From: Sulfitobacter sp. M05 | GTDB taxonomy: Bacteria; Pseudomonadota; Alphaproteobacteria; Rhodobacterales; Rhodobacteraceae | Assembly: GCF_029285175.1 (NCBI RefSeq) | Contig: NZ_JABEDH010000001.1 | Coordinates: forward strand, 620,001-684,000 | DNA: 64,000 nucleotides | Reading direction: 5' to 3' | Shown: positions 36,165 to 44,543 of the stretch, one piece after another | Numbering within the stretch: the first letter of the stretch is position 1 | How the letters are laid out: every line of letters begins with the position of its first letter | Position numbers and translations under genes: made by a program | Notes under the pieces: model-generated | Seen by the model: the letters and a program-made list of their open reading frames with translations, nothing else | Database searches by the model: none | What the model was told of the DNA's origin: nothing

Positions 36165-37511
36165 TCATTGGCGCGGGGGCGCAGACAGGCAAAGATCAAG
36201 CAAGCGGGCGAATTCCGGGGCCGTCAGCCGGTCAAAACCCGTGCAAAGTGTTTCGATTTCCGCTGATCGCGCGGTGCCAAGTACCGGATCTGCAAAAAGG
36301 TGGAATTTCTCGGATATCTCTCGGTCCGATAGGGGCTGATCATTGTCGCCTTTCGGGGTGCGCGCCACATCTTCAAAGCGGCGTCCATCGGTGGTGTGCA
36401 GGGTCACCTGCGCCCAGCGTTTCCCCTGCGAAATTTTGGTCAGATGGGGGTCGTCGATCAGCCGCACTGAATCGCTGATGCGCAGGATGTCGGGGTCGTT
36501 CAAAGTTGTGACCCCAAGCTCCGGCATCCCGATCTGCCCCCGCACAATCATGGTCGCCACCGGAAAAGCGATGCCGTAAGCGAATTCATCGGGGCTGGCG
36601 GGGCGGTGCCCGGCGAGGCGGGTGGCGTTGTGAAATGTCCTGATGTCCACGCCAGCCACATCCTGATGCGTTAACCCGTGAGTGGCCATCAAATGCGCCA
36701 CTGAATCAATGCTTGGGTGGGCCCAGCGGCAACAGGGGTAGGGCTTGTAGCTGGTGTCCTCAACTGTGCGCCATGCTGTGCCAAGGTCGGCCCAGAACGT
36801 CGGTGCCTCCTCGCAGGTCAGGGCGGGTGCGCCGGTAAATCCCTCCCGCGCGAGATAGGCGGCGACCACGCCCGAAGGTGCCCCCCAGCCGACGCCGTCG
36901 CGCACCATGGTGGGGTGGTCGATGCAACGCATCATCTGGCTGCGGGGGCCGTGATATTCACCGATTCCGGCTGCGTGGCGGATTGCTTCGGCGTCACAGC
37001 CAAGCGCCCGCGCGACCGCCGTCGCAACCCCGACCGAGGTCCAGGCCCCTGAGGTGTGGTAATCTGCGCAGGTGGCATGTTGGGCAAGCCCCGCGCGATA
37101 GCTGACCTCGTACCCAAGCGCCAGAAGCACGGCAAAATCCTGTCCGGTCAGGGGCTTAGGCAGGGAATCCGCAACGGCCATCAGCGCGGGAAACACCGCT
37201 GATCCGGCGTGACCTTTGCAGGGCGAGCTGGAATCATGCGCATCTACTGCATCAATGGTAAATCCGCCGGCCATTGCCGCACCAGCCGGTGACAGGGGGG
37301 TGCCCTGCATCAGCGCCCGCGCGCGCCCTGCCTCTGTCGGGCCGAACATGGCGCACGCACCGCGCAGGGCAATCTGCGCCATCTGCGTGGTCGATGCCAC
37401 GGCGGCGACACCCATTGTATCCAGAAATGAGCGCCGCAATACCGCCAACAGCGGGGCTGGCAGATCGCCGTAATTCAGGTCGGTCGCGAAATGATGGAAC
37501 GGATCGGGCAT
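36165..37511 (-). CDS. MmgE/PrpD family protein
   Basis: A 448-residue member of the MmgE/PrpD family, which includes 2-methylcitrate dehydratase and other dehydratases/isomerases of branched acids. Typical motifs: FLDTMGVAAVAS, DAHDSSSPCKGHAGSAVFPAL, YHGPRSQMMRCIDHPTMVRDG and YKPYPCCRWAHPSIDS. The start at 37511 has GGAGG eight bases upstream. The substrate cannot be told from sequence; no methylcitrate synthase is nearby. It is convergent with uvrA and lies near the valine cluster. Confidence 0.85.
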   Translation of the reverse strand: MPDPFHHFATDLNYGDLPAPLLAVLRRSFLDTMGVAAVASTTQMAQIALRGACAMFGPTEAGRARALMQGTPLSPAGAAMAGGFTIDAVDAHDSSSPCKGHAGSAVFPALMAVADSLPKPLTGQDFAVLLALGYEVSYRAGLAQHATCADYHTSGAWTSVGVATAVARALGCDAEAIRHAAGIGEYHGPRSQMMRCIDHPTMVRDGVGWGAPSGVVAAYLAREGFTGAPALTCEEAPTFWADLGTAWRTVEDTSYKPYPCCRWAHPSIDSVAHLMATHGLTHQDVAGVDIRTFHNATRLAGHRPASPDEFAYGIAFPVATMIVRGQIGMPELGVTTLNDPDILRISDSVRLIDDPHLTKISQGKRWAQVTLHTTDGRRFEDVARTPKGDNDQPLSDREISEKFHLFADPVLGTARSAEIETLCTGFDRLTAPEFARLLDLCLSAPPRQ

Positions 37512-37611
37512 GGCGGCGTCCTCCGGATGGGTCAGGTTTAGCCTAGCCCGGGAATTCGCCGCCAAAAATGTCGGTTTGCGACCTTTTCGCGTCCGTTCTT
37601 AAACATGTATC

Positions 37612-37649
37612 CCAATGCCCTGCCCCATTTGGCGCTCTGGGGGCATTGG
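37612..37649. repeat. Dispersed GGGCATTGG repeat, copy 4
   Basis: CCAATGCCC (37612-37620) and GGGCATTGG (37641-37649) are perfect 9-bp arms around a 20-base centre in the 173-base spacer between the MmgE/PrpD gene and mmsB. Confidence 0.6.
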
Positions 37650-37684
37650 TGAAGCGAGATGTGTCAGAGTATAGAGCGGACGCC

Positions 37685-38569
37685 TTAGCTGTCGCGATTG
37701 CGGGCGGAAAGCCGTGGTAACATGGCCGAAAAGTCGCGTCCCATTCCGTCTTCTTCCTCGACAAACTGGCGATAGAGCGACAGGGCAAGCGCCCCCATTG
37801 GCGTGTCTGCATTCGCCGCCTCTGCGGCCTGTTGGCTTAGCCCCAGATCCTTCAACATCAGCTCGGCGGCAAAACCGGGCGTATAGTCATTGTCGGCGGG
37901 CGATGTCGGACCGACGCCGGGGGCAGGGCAATAGGCGTTCATCGACCATGAGTACCCCGACGAGGTGCTGACAACGTCAAACATTTTCTGCCGATCCAAC
38001 CCAAGCTTGTCGGCAAGGGCAAAGGCCTCACAAGTGGCAATCATCGTCGTCCCAAGGATCATGTTGTTGCAGATTTTCGCGGCTTGACCGGCCCCTGCAT
38101 CACCACAATGCACCGCTTTCTGGCCCATGATGTCAAACAGCGGCGCGGCCTTTGCGAAGGCATCAATCGTGCCTCCTGCCATAAAGGTTAACGTGCCGCC
38201 GGACGCCCCGCCAATGCCGCCGGAAACTGGCGCATCAACTGATAAAATTTCAGATTTTTCAGCCGCTTGCGAAGTGTTCCTCGCGCTTTCGACATCCACG
38301 GTAGAGCAGTCGATAAACAGCGCGCCTTGCGTCATGTCGGGAAAGGCCTGCGCAGCTACTTGCCGCAGGATCGATCCGTTAGGCAGCATGGTGATCACCA
38401 CCTCTGCACCGGTGACCGCAGCGGCGATGCTGTCTGCCGGGGTGACATTTTCGGCCTGTGCGCCGGCCACGTCAAACCCGGTTACCTGGTGTCCTGCGGC
38501 GGCCAGGTTGCTGGCCATGGGCGCACCCATGTTGCCCAGTCCGATGAATCCGATTTTGAGAGCGGTCAT
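37685..38569 (-). CDS. mmsB: 3-hydroxyisobutyrate dehydrogenase
   Basis: Oxidises 3-hydroxyisobutyrate to methylmalonate semialdehyde in valine breakdown. The 294 residues have the NAD motif IGFIGLGNMGAPMASNL at the N-terminus, the substrate motif DAPVSGGIGGASGGTLTFMAGG (about 115-136) and the catalytic Lys in GAGQAAKICNNMI. It is the last gene of a - strand set with the hydrolase and acyl-CoA dehydrogenase; the spacing to the hydrolase is 9 bases. Confidence 0.94.
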   Translation of the reverse strand: MTALKIGFIGLGNMGAPMASNLAAAGHQVTGFDVAGAQAENVTPADSIAAAVTGAEVVITMLPNGSILRQVAAQAFPDMTQGALFIDCSTVDVESARNTSQAAEKSEILSVDAPVSGGIGGASGGTLTFMAGGTIDAFAKAAPLFDIMGQKAVHCGDAGAGQAAKICNNMILGTTMIATCEAFALADKLGLDRQKMFDVVSTSSGYSWSMNAYCPAPGVGPTSPADNDYTPGFAAELMLKDLGLSQQAAEAANADTPMGALALSLYRQFVEEEDGMGRDFSAMLPRLSARNRDS

Positions 38570-38578
38570 GAGGTTCTC

Positions 38579-39610
38579 CTAAAGCGTGAGGGCCTGCGCC
38601 CCCAAAGGTTGCAGCATTTTCGCGACGGCCGCGAGGGGCACATCGCGCTCCGCATATTGCCACTTGGGCATACGGTCTTTGTCGATGATCGCGGCGCGAA
38701 TTCCTTCAAGGAAATCACCATGTTCAGAGGCGCGGTGGGTAAAACGGTACTCCAGATCCAACGCCTTTTCCATGCTCAGGGCCGATCCGCGCAAACGGTG
38801 GATCATTTCGATGGTGCAGGCCGCAGAAAGCGGCGAACTGCGGCCAATCGTTTTCAGGGCATGGGCCGCAAATTCGCCCTGGTCATTGCGCAGATCCGTC
38901 AGGACATCAGACAGGGTTTCACCGGCGAACAGGCTGTTGATCTCTTCCTGCTGGGCTTCAAGCGTGCCACCGCTGGCGTTCTCTGTGGCCTGTAAAATTG
39001 CGTCAAGGTTGCCAGTACGTGCCAGTTCTTCTGACAGGTTTTCCCACTTTAACTCCGGGATATAGTGGTCTGCAAAACCAGCATAAATGGCATCTGCGGC
39101 ACCCATACGTGCGGCTGTCGTGCCCAGATATTCCCCAAGCCGACCAGGTGCCAAGGCCAGCATCATGGACCCCCCGACATCAGGCACCAGACCGATCCCA
39201 CATTCGGGCATGGCAATCTGGCTGCTGTCGCCAACAATACGGTGCGAACCATGGCAGCCGACACCAACACCGCCCCCCATGGTGAAACCCTGCAAGAAGG
39301 AAACCACCGGCTTGGGGTAGCCGAAAATCTTGTGGTTCAGGCGATATTCATCCGCCCAAAACTTCTGTCCGTAGGCGTAATTTCCCTTGGTACCCTGCGC
39401 GTAAAGCTCGGCGATGTCCCCGCCGGAACAAAAGGCCCGGTCCCCAGCTGCGTCAAGCAGGATCAGCTCGACTGCCGGGTCACTGCGCCATTTGTCAAAG
39501 GCTTCTTCAATGCCAAGGCACATATCATATGTAAGTGCATTCAAGGCCTTAGGACGGTTCAGCGTGATCCGCCCCGCGCGGCCTTCGATACGGATATCCA
39601 GATCGCTCAT
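38579..39610 (-). CDS. 3-hydroxyisobutyryl-CoA hydrolase (crotonase fold)
   Basis: A 343-residue crotonase-family protein. The length, the C-terminal extension and the context point to 3-hydroxyisobutyryl-CoA hydrolase rather than a hydratase. Motifs: DRAFCSGGDIAELYAQG (oxyanion hole) and GFTMGGGVGVGCHGSHRIVGDSSQIAMPECGIGLVPDVGGS with the catalytic Glu in PECGIG. It overlaps the acyl-CoA dehydrogenase stop by three bases in an ATGA, so the two are coupled. It would supply the substrate of MmsB. Confidence 0.9.
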   Translation of the reverse strand: MSDLDIRIEGRAGRITLNRPKALNALTYDMCLGIEEAFDKWRSDPAVELILLDAAGDRAFCSGGDIAELYAQGTKGNYAYGQKFWADEYRLNHKIFGYPKPVVSFLQGFTMGGGVGVGCHGSHRIVGDSSQIAMPECGIGLVPDVGGSMMLALAPGRLGEYLGTTAARMGAADAIYAGFADHYIPELKWENLSEELARTGNLDAILQATENASGGTLEAQQEEINSLFAGETLSDVLTDLRNDQGEFAAHALKTIGRSSPLSAACTIEMIHRLRGSALSMEKALDLEYRFTHRASEHGDFLEGIRAAIIDKDRMPKWQYAERDVPLAAVAKMLQPLGAQALTL

Positions 39611-40749
39611 CTGTTTTTCAGCATGTCACGAGAGACGATCACGCGCATAATCTCGTTGGTGCCTTCGAGAATTTGATGCACCCGCAGATCGCGTACCAGT
39701 TTTTCAATTCCGTAATCGGCAAGATAGCCATAGCCGCCATGCAGCTGGAGACATTGATCAACCACTTTGCTGCCGACCTCTGTAACAAACTTCTTTGCCA
39801 TAGCGCAGAACTTGGTCGCATCTGGTGCGCCGGTGTCCAGCTTCCAAGCGGCCTGGCGCAGAAAGACCCGCGCGGCCTGAAGTTCGATTTCCATATCGGC
39901 AAGGCGGAATTGCAGGCCCTGAAACTGGTCAATGGATTTGCCAAAGGCCTTTCGTTCGCCCATGTATTCCAGCGTCTTGTTCAGCGCGGTCTGTGCAGCC
40001 CCCAAAGAACAGGCAGAAATATTCAAACGACCTCCATCCAGGCCTTTCATCGCATATTTGAAACCTTTTCCCTCTTCTCCAACCAAATTATCCGAATTAA
40101 TGTTGCAATTGTCGAATTGCACTTGCGCGGTCGGCTGGCTTCTCCAGCCCATTTTATCTTCTAACCCACCGAAGGAGAGCCCTTCGGTGCCGTCTTCAAC
40201 ATAGACCGTGGAGACACCGGCAGCACCGTCATCAGAGGTGCGTACCATGCAGACGTAAGCATCCGAATATCCGCCACCCGAAATGAACGCCTTGGTACCG
40301 TTCAGGGTATAGCCCTCGTTTGTGCGGGTCGCCTTGGTCTTGAGCGCGGCGGCGTCCGATCCGGAACCGGGTTCAGTCAGGCAGTAGCTCAACACAGTAT
40401 TCATGGACAGGACATCCGCCATGACACGTGATTTCAATTCGTCATCGGCAAAGCTGTCCAGCATCTTGGCGCACATGTTGTGGATCGACAGAAATGCCGC
40501 AACCGAGGGGCAGGCCATTGAAAGCGCTTCAAAAACCAAGGTGGCATCCAGACGGGACAAATCCGATCCGCCGGACTCTTCGGAAACATAAAGCCCCCCA
40601 AACCCAAGTTCGGCAATTTGGGGCCAAAGGTCTTTGGGGATGGTTTCGTCCTTTTCCCACTGTTGGGCAAAAGGGGCGATATTCTCCTGACCAAAGGCAT
40701 AGGCCATGTCAAAAATCGCTGTCTGTTCTTCACTTAGTGCAAAATCCAT
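39607..40749 (-). CDS. Acyl-CoA dehydrogenase, probably isobutyryl-CoA dehydrogenase
   Basis: A 380-residue FAD-dependent acyl-CoA dehydrogenase. Motifs: CLTEPGSGSDAAALKTKA, the KAFISGGGYSDAYVCM segment, QLHGGYGYLADYGIEKLVRDLR and QILEGTNEIMR, whose Glu is the usual catalytic base. Context with MmsB, the hydrolase and MmsA indicates the valine-derived isobutyryl-CoA as substrate. A stretch near 40051-40120 is unusually AT-rich. A TTTGCA-rich sequence lies 43-60 bases upstream of the start. Confidence 0.9.
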   Translation of the reverse strand: MDFALSEEQTAIFDMAYAFGQENIAPFAQQWEKDETIPKDLWPQIAELGFGGLYVSEESGGSDLSRLDATLVFEALSMACPSVAAFLSIHNMCAKMLDSFADDELKSRVMADVLSMNTVLSYCLTEPGSGSDAAALKTKATRTNEGYTLNGTKAFISGGGYSDAYVCMVRTSDDGAAGVSTVYVEDGTEGLSFGGLEDKMGWRSQPTAQVQFDNCNINSDNLVGEEGKGFKYAMKGLDGGRLNISACSLGAAQTALNKTLEYMGERKAFGKSIDQFQGLQFRLADMEIELQAARVFLRQAAWKLDTGAPDATKFCAMAKKFVTEVGSKVVDQCLQLHGGYGYLADYGIEKLVRDLRVHQILEGTNEIMRVIVSRDMLKNR

Positions 40750-40791
40750 GATGCGCTCCGCTGGTTATTGAACAGATGTTAAATTCCAATG

Positions 40792-40809
40792 TTTGCAGGA
40801 ATTTTGCAA
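40792..40809. promoter_or_regulatory. TTTGCA-type motif upstream of the acyl-CoA dehydrogenase
   Basis: TTTGCAGGAATTTTGCAA holds two TTTGCA half-sites. It is related to the TTGCAA motifs upstream of mmsA and to the TTTGCAAA-N4-TTTGCAAA consensus described for the short-chain acyl-CoA regulator PccR, but spacing differs by one base. Confidence 0.45.
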
Positions 40810-40902
40810 GGGTGGGGATGGGGCGCGGGATCGGCTTCATCTTGCCAATAAACTCAATCCCACCGGTGCCACGAAACACCCCGCTATCGTTCAGGGAGGA
40901 GA

Positions 40903-40921
40903 GGTGGGCCATTGGCCCACC
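40903..40921. terminator. Hairpin just after the mmsA stop
   Basis: GGTGGGCC-ATT-GGCCCACC, an 8-bp perfect GC-rich stem 9 bases beyond the mmsA stop (- strand). No T-run follows on the - strand, so it may stabilise or end the mmsA mRNA without being a classical terminator. Confidence 0.45.
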
Positions 40922-40929
40922 CCAAAAAC

Positions 40930-42429
40930 TCATTCCATTACGGGGATGGAAAATTCGCCGCCTTCTTTGATGCCCGAGGGCCAGCGCGCAGTCACTGTTT
41001 TGGTGCGCGTATAGAATTTGAAGGCATCCGGCCCGTGCTGGTTCAAATCGCCAAAGACGGATTTCTTCCAGCCCCCAAAGGTATGATAAGCCAATGGCAC
41101 AGGGATCGGCACGTTGATGCCGACCATGCCGACATTGATCCGGTTGGCAAAATCACGTGCAGCGTCGCCGTCGCGGGTAAAGATCGCGGTGCCGTTGCCA
41201 TATTCATGATCCATCGCAAGGCCGATCGCCTCTTCATAGGTCTGCGCGCGTACACAGGTCAGGACCGGGCCGAAAATCTCGTGCTTGTAGATGTCCATGT
41301 CCTTGGTCGCACGGTCAAACAGGTGCGGCCCAACAAAATAGCCGTCCTCATAGCCCTGCAATTTGAAGTCGCGCCCGTCTACAACCAGTTCGGCCCCCTG
41401 ATCGATCCCGGTCTGTACCAGACGTTCGATGTTGGCTTTGGCCGCTGCAGTCACAACCGGTCCGTAATCCACGTCTTTGCCTGATGTATAGGGGCCAACC
41501 TTGAGGTTTTCGATGCGCGGTACCAGTTCCTTGATCAACTTGTCCGCAGTCTCTTCGCCCACGGGCACAGCAACCGAGATTGCCATACAACGTTCGCCGG
41601 CAGCACCGTATCCGGCACCGATCAGCGCGTCGGCGGCCTGCGCCATATCAGCGTCCGGCATGATGATCATGTGGTTCTTGGCGCCACCGAAACACTGGAC
41701 CCGTTTGCCCTGGGCGCAGCCGGTGCCATAGATATATTCGGCAATCGGGGTAGAGCCTACAAAGCCTACGGACTGGATGGTATCGTTGTAAAGAATGGCG
41801 TCAACCGCTTCTTTGTCGCCGTTCACGACCTGAAGGATGCCCTTGGGCAGGCCGGCTTCTTCGGCCAATTCCGCCAGCATCAAAGGCACGGAAGGGTCGC
41901 GCTCGGAAGGCTTGAGGATAAAGGCGTTGCCGCAGGCGATGGCCGGTGCAAACATCCACATGGGGATCATCGCCGGAAAGTTGAACGGTGTGATGCCAGC
42001 GGTGACGCCAAGGGCCTGACGCATGGAATACATGTCGATGCCGGGGCCAGCTGAGTCGGTGTAGTCCCCTTTCAGCATCTCGGGCGCGCCGATGCAGTAT
42101 TCCACCACTTCAAGGCCACGCTGTACGTCACCGGCGGCATCTGGCAGAGTCTTGCCATGTTCACGCGACAGCGCCTCGGCCAGTTTGTCCATGTCGCGGT
42201 TCAAGAGATCCACCAGTTTCATCAGCACCCGCGCGCGGCGCTGGGGGTTTGTGGCGGCCCATGCGGGTTGGGCGGCGGCGGCATAGGCCACGGCCTGTTC
42301 CAGCTCCTCCTTGCTGGCCAGCGGGCATTTTGCCTGCACCTCGCCGGTGGCGGGGTTCATCACGTCGGCAAAGCGGCCTGAGGTGCCTTTGACGTGGGCG
42401 CCGTTGATATAGTGGGTAAGTTCTTGCAT
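40930..42429 (-). CDS. mmsA: Methylmalonate-semialdehyde dehydrogenase (CoA-acylating)
   Basis: Converts methylmalonate semialdehyde to propionyl-CoA, the last step of valine breakdown. It is a 499-residue aldehyde dehydrogenase with GITPFNFPAMIPMWMFAPAIACGNAFILKPSE, FVGSTPIAEYIY, and the catalytic Cys in YGAAGERCMAISVAV (about 283). ATG 42429 is preceded by AGGAGG seven bases away; an upstream frame extension is not supported. It is transcribed apart from acd-mmsB (180-base gap) and divergent from a LysR gene. Confidence 0.96.
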   Translation of the reverse strand: MQELTHYINGAHVKGTSGRFADVMNPATGEVQAKCPLASKEELEQAVAYAAAAQPAWAATNPQRRARVLMKLVDLLNRDMDKLAEALSREHGKTLPDAAGDVQRGLEVVEYCIGAPEMLKGDYTDSAGPGIDMYSMRQALGVTAGITPFNFPAMIPMWMFAPAIACGNAFILKPSERDPSVPLMLAELAEEAGLPKGILQVVNGDKEAVDAILYNDTIQSVGFVGSTPIAEYIYGTGCAQGKRVQCFGGAKNHMIIMPDADMAQAADALIGAGYGAAGERCMAISVAVPVGEETADKLIKELVPRIENLKVGPYTSGKDVDYGPVVTAAAKANIERLVQTGIDQGAELVVDGRDFKLQGYEDGYFVGPHLFDRATKDMDIYKHEIFGPVLTCVRAQTYEEAIGLAMDHEYGNGTAIFTRDGDAARDFANRINVGMVGINVPIPVPLAYHTFGGWKKSVFGDLNQHGPDAFKFYTRTKTVTARWPSGIKEGGEFSIPVME

Positions 42430-42460
42430 CGGGTATCCTCCTGGGTTGGCGATACTGTAG

Positions 42461-42520
42461 TCTTGCAAAAAGAACGGGGGAAGGGGTAGTTTGGCAAAGT
42501 GGTTTTGCAATTTTGCAAGA
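42461..42520. promoter_or_regulatory. TTGCAA-motif cluster between mmsA and the LysR gene
   Basis: TCTTGCAAAA (42461-42470) and TTTTGCAAGA (42511-42520) are a perfect 10-bp inverted repeat, and TTTTGCAA also occurs at 42503-42510. This is a candidate operator serving mmsA and/or the divergent regulator. Confidence 0.6.
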
Positions 42521-42541
42521 CCTGCGCTGGCTGAAGCTGCG

Positions 42542-42565
42542 GATGAGTTTAAAGGCAAGATGAAG
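42542..42565. repeat. 24-bp exact repeat, copy 1
   Basis: A 24-base sequence beginning GATGAGTTTAAAGGCAAGAT lies just before the LysR start. The identical 24 bases occur at 59476-59499, upstream of coxM. Confidence 0.65.
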
Positions 42566-42572
42566 GACGGGT

Positions 42573-43469
42573 GTGGCGCATAATTGGGATGATTTGCGGT
42601 TGTTTCTGGCTGTGGCGCGCGAACAGAGCCTGTCAGGCGCGGGAAAGCTGGTGCGGCTGGACCCTGCGACGCTGGGCCGGCGCGTGGCGCGGCTGGAGAA
42701 AGCGTTGGAGACGGTGTTGTTTGTCAAATCGCCACAGGGCTATGCCTTGACCGAGGCGGGGGCGCAGTTGCTGGAACGTGCTGAGCTGGCAGAACAGGCC
42801 ATGCGCAAGGCGACCGCCGATGTAGCAGCACCGAGTGACCGGTTGAGCGGTCAAATCCGGATCGGCGCGCCGGATGGCAGCGCGAATTTTCTCTTGCCTC
42901 AGGTCTGTGCGCGAATTGCGGCGGATCATCCGGGTCTTGATATTCAGATCGTTGCTTTGCCGCGGGTGTTCAATCTGTCGCGGCGCGAGGCGGATATGGC
43001 GATTGCGGTCAGCGCCCCCGAAGCAGGCCGGCTGACGGTGCAAAAGATCAGCGACTATCATCTGCACCTTGCCGCGTCTGAGGCTTATCTGGCGGCGCGG
43101 GGGCCGATTGAAACGGTGGCGGCGCTGAAGGAGCATAGGATCGTTGGGTATATTGCGGATATGATTTTTGACCGCGAGCTGGACTATCTGGCAGAGCTGG
43201 GGCTGGGGCGGGTCGCGCTTGGGTCGAATTCTGTCTCGGTTCAGGGTCATATGATCCAGCAGGGCGGTGGTGTCGGGGTGGTGCATGACTTTGCCCTGCC
43301 GTTCCTTCCCGGTGTGCGGCGGATCCTGACGGAGGAGGTTTCGCTGAAGCGGGCCTTTTACCTGATCCGCCATGTTGATGATCAAAAGAACCACAGGTTG
43401 CGCCGCTTTGCAGAGATACTGAGCAGTTCGTTACGCAACGAAGTTCTTTTGCTGGAGGCAAAAGCTTGA
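42573..43469 (+). CDS. LysR family transcriptional regulator
   Basis: A 298-residue LysR-type regulator. The N-terminal winged helix (DDLRLFLAVAREQSLSGAGKLVRLDPATLGRRVARLEKALE, about 6-46) is followed by the effector-binding domain. The start is GTG at 42573 with AAGGA six bases before. Divergence from mmsA and the shared spacer suggest it controls mmsA, in the usual LysR manner; the effector is unknown. Confidence 0.88.
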   Translation: MAHNWDDLRLFLAVAREQSLSGAGKLVRLDPATLGRRVARLEKALETVLFVKSPQGYALTEAGAQLLERAELAEQAMRKATADVAAPSDRLSGQIRIGAPDGSANFLLPQVCARIAADHPGLDIQIVALPRVFNLSRREADMAIAVSAPEAGRLTVQKISDYHLHLAASEAYLAARGPIETVAALKEHRIVGYIADMIFDRELDYLAELGLGRVALGSNSVSVQGHMIQQGGGVGVVHDFALPFLPGVRRILTEEVSLKRAFYLIRHVDDQKNHRLRRFAEILSSSLRNEVLLLEAKA

Positions 43470-43530
43470 CTTTCATGGGCTTTCTGGCGGACCTTTGGAT
43501 ACCGTGGCCGGAAACACAGGAGAAACCCAC

Positions 43531-43965
43531 ATGCTTGTCTCACAAATCCTAAAATCCAAATCGGATGATGCAGTGGTTACATCGTTACCGTCGATGTTGA
43601 TTTCGGAGGCGGCAAAGATGTTGTCAGAAAAGCGCATCGGTACTTTGGTCATCTCTTCGGATGGGACAACCCCTGAGGGTATTCTGTCAGAGCGCGACAT
43701 TGTGCGAGAGCTGGGGCGGCAGGGGGCGGGCTGTCTGCCGCTGACCGTTGACAGGCTAATGACAACCAAGTTGGTGACCTGTGGACGGGATGACCGGGCG
43801 GATGAGGTGTTGCAGAAAATGACGGCCGGGCGTTTCCGCCACATGCCGGTTTTGGATGACGGCAAACTGGTCGGATTGATCAGCCTTGGTGATGTGGTCA
43901 AGGCCCGTCTGTCAGAACTGGCGATGGAAAAGGATGCGCTTGAAGGGATGATCATGGGGCATTAA
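43531..43965 (+). CDS. CBS domain protein
   Basis: A 144-residue protein made of two CBS domains (LPSMLISEAAKMLSEKRIGTLVISSDGTTPEGILSERDIVREL and DRADEVLQKMTAGRFRHMPVLDDGKLVGLISLGDVVKARL). Such pairs bind adenine nucleotides and act as energy sensors, but the partner is unknown. ATG 43531 has AGGAG eight bases upstream. It lies between the LysR gene and coaD. Confidence 0.9.
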   Translation: MLVSQILKSKSDDAVVTSLPSMLISEAAKMLSEKRIGTLVISSDGTTPEGILSERDIVRELGRQGAGCLPLTVDRLMTTKLVTCGRDDRADEVLQKMTAGRFRHMPVLDDGKLVGLISLGDVVKARLSELAMEKDALEGMIMGH

Positions 43966-44048
43966 TCGCCTTGCACCCAGTTGCGTGGCATGGTTGCTTG
44001 CGCCTGAAATTGAGCCACTTTGAAACGAACTGACAGTCAGGACGCCCC

Positions 44049-44543
44049 ATGCGCATTGGCCTTTACCCCGGCACATTCGATCCCATCACCTTGGGCCATA
44101 TAGATATTATCCGTCGTGCAGCCACCTTGGTTGATAAGTTGGTGATTGGCGTCGCGATCAACCGCGACAAAGGGCCCCTGTTCGATCTGGAAGAGCGTGT
44201 CGCAATGATTGAGGCGGAATGCGCGGCCCTTGCCAAACAGACCGGCGTTGAAATTGTTGTTCATCCTTTCGAAAACCTGCTGATTGACTGTGCGCGTGAT
44301 GTCGGTGCGCAGATGATTGTGCGCGGGCTGCGCGCCGTGGCGGATTTCGAATATGAATACCAGATGGTCGGGATGAACCGGCAACTGGACGATTCAATCG
44401 AAACCGTTTTCCTGATGGCCGAAGCACAACGTCAGGCCATTGCCAGCAAATTGGTCAAGGAAATCGCCCGGCTGAATGGGGATATCAGCAAGTTTGTCAC
44501 CCCCCGTGTCGAGGCCAAGGTTCTGGCGAAATTCGCGGATTAG
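44049..44543 (+). CDS. coaD: Phosphopantetheine adenylyltransferase
   Basis: Fourth step of coenzyme A synthesis (4'-phosphopantetheine to dephospho-CoA). The 164 residues begin MRIGLYPGTFDPITLGHIDII with the nucleotidyltransferase TLGH motif, and contain VRGLRAVADFEYEYQM and a basic segment near the C-terminus. AGGA precedes the ATG. Its 3' end overlaps the 3' end of the opposing gap gene by four bases. Confidence 0.95.
   Translation: MRIGLYPGTFDPITLGHIDIIRRAATLVDKLVIGVAINRDKGPLFDLEERVAMIEAECAALAKQTGVEIVVHPFENLLIDCARDVGAQMIVRGLRAVADFEYEYQMVGMNRQLDDSIETVFLMAEAQRQAIASKLVKEIARLNGDISKFVTPRVEAKVLAKFAD

Noticed and set aside
36165..37511. Assignment of the MmgE/PrpD gene as 2-methylcitrate dehydratase
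   Set aside because: No methylcitrate synthase or lyase nearby; family is functionally broad.
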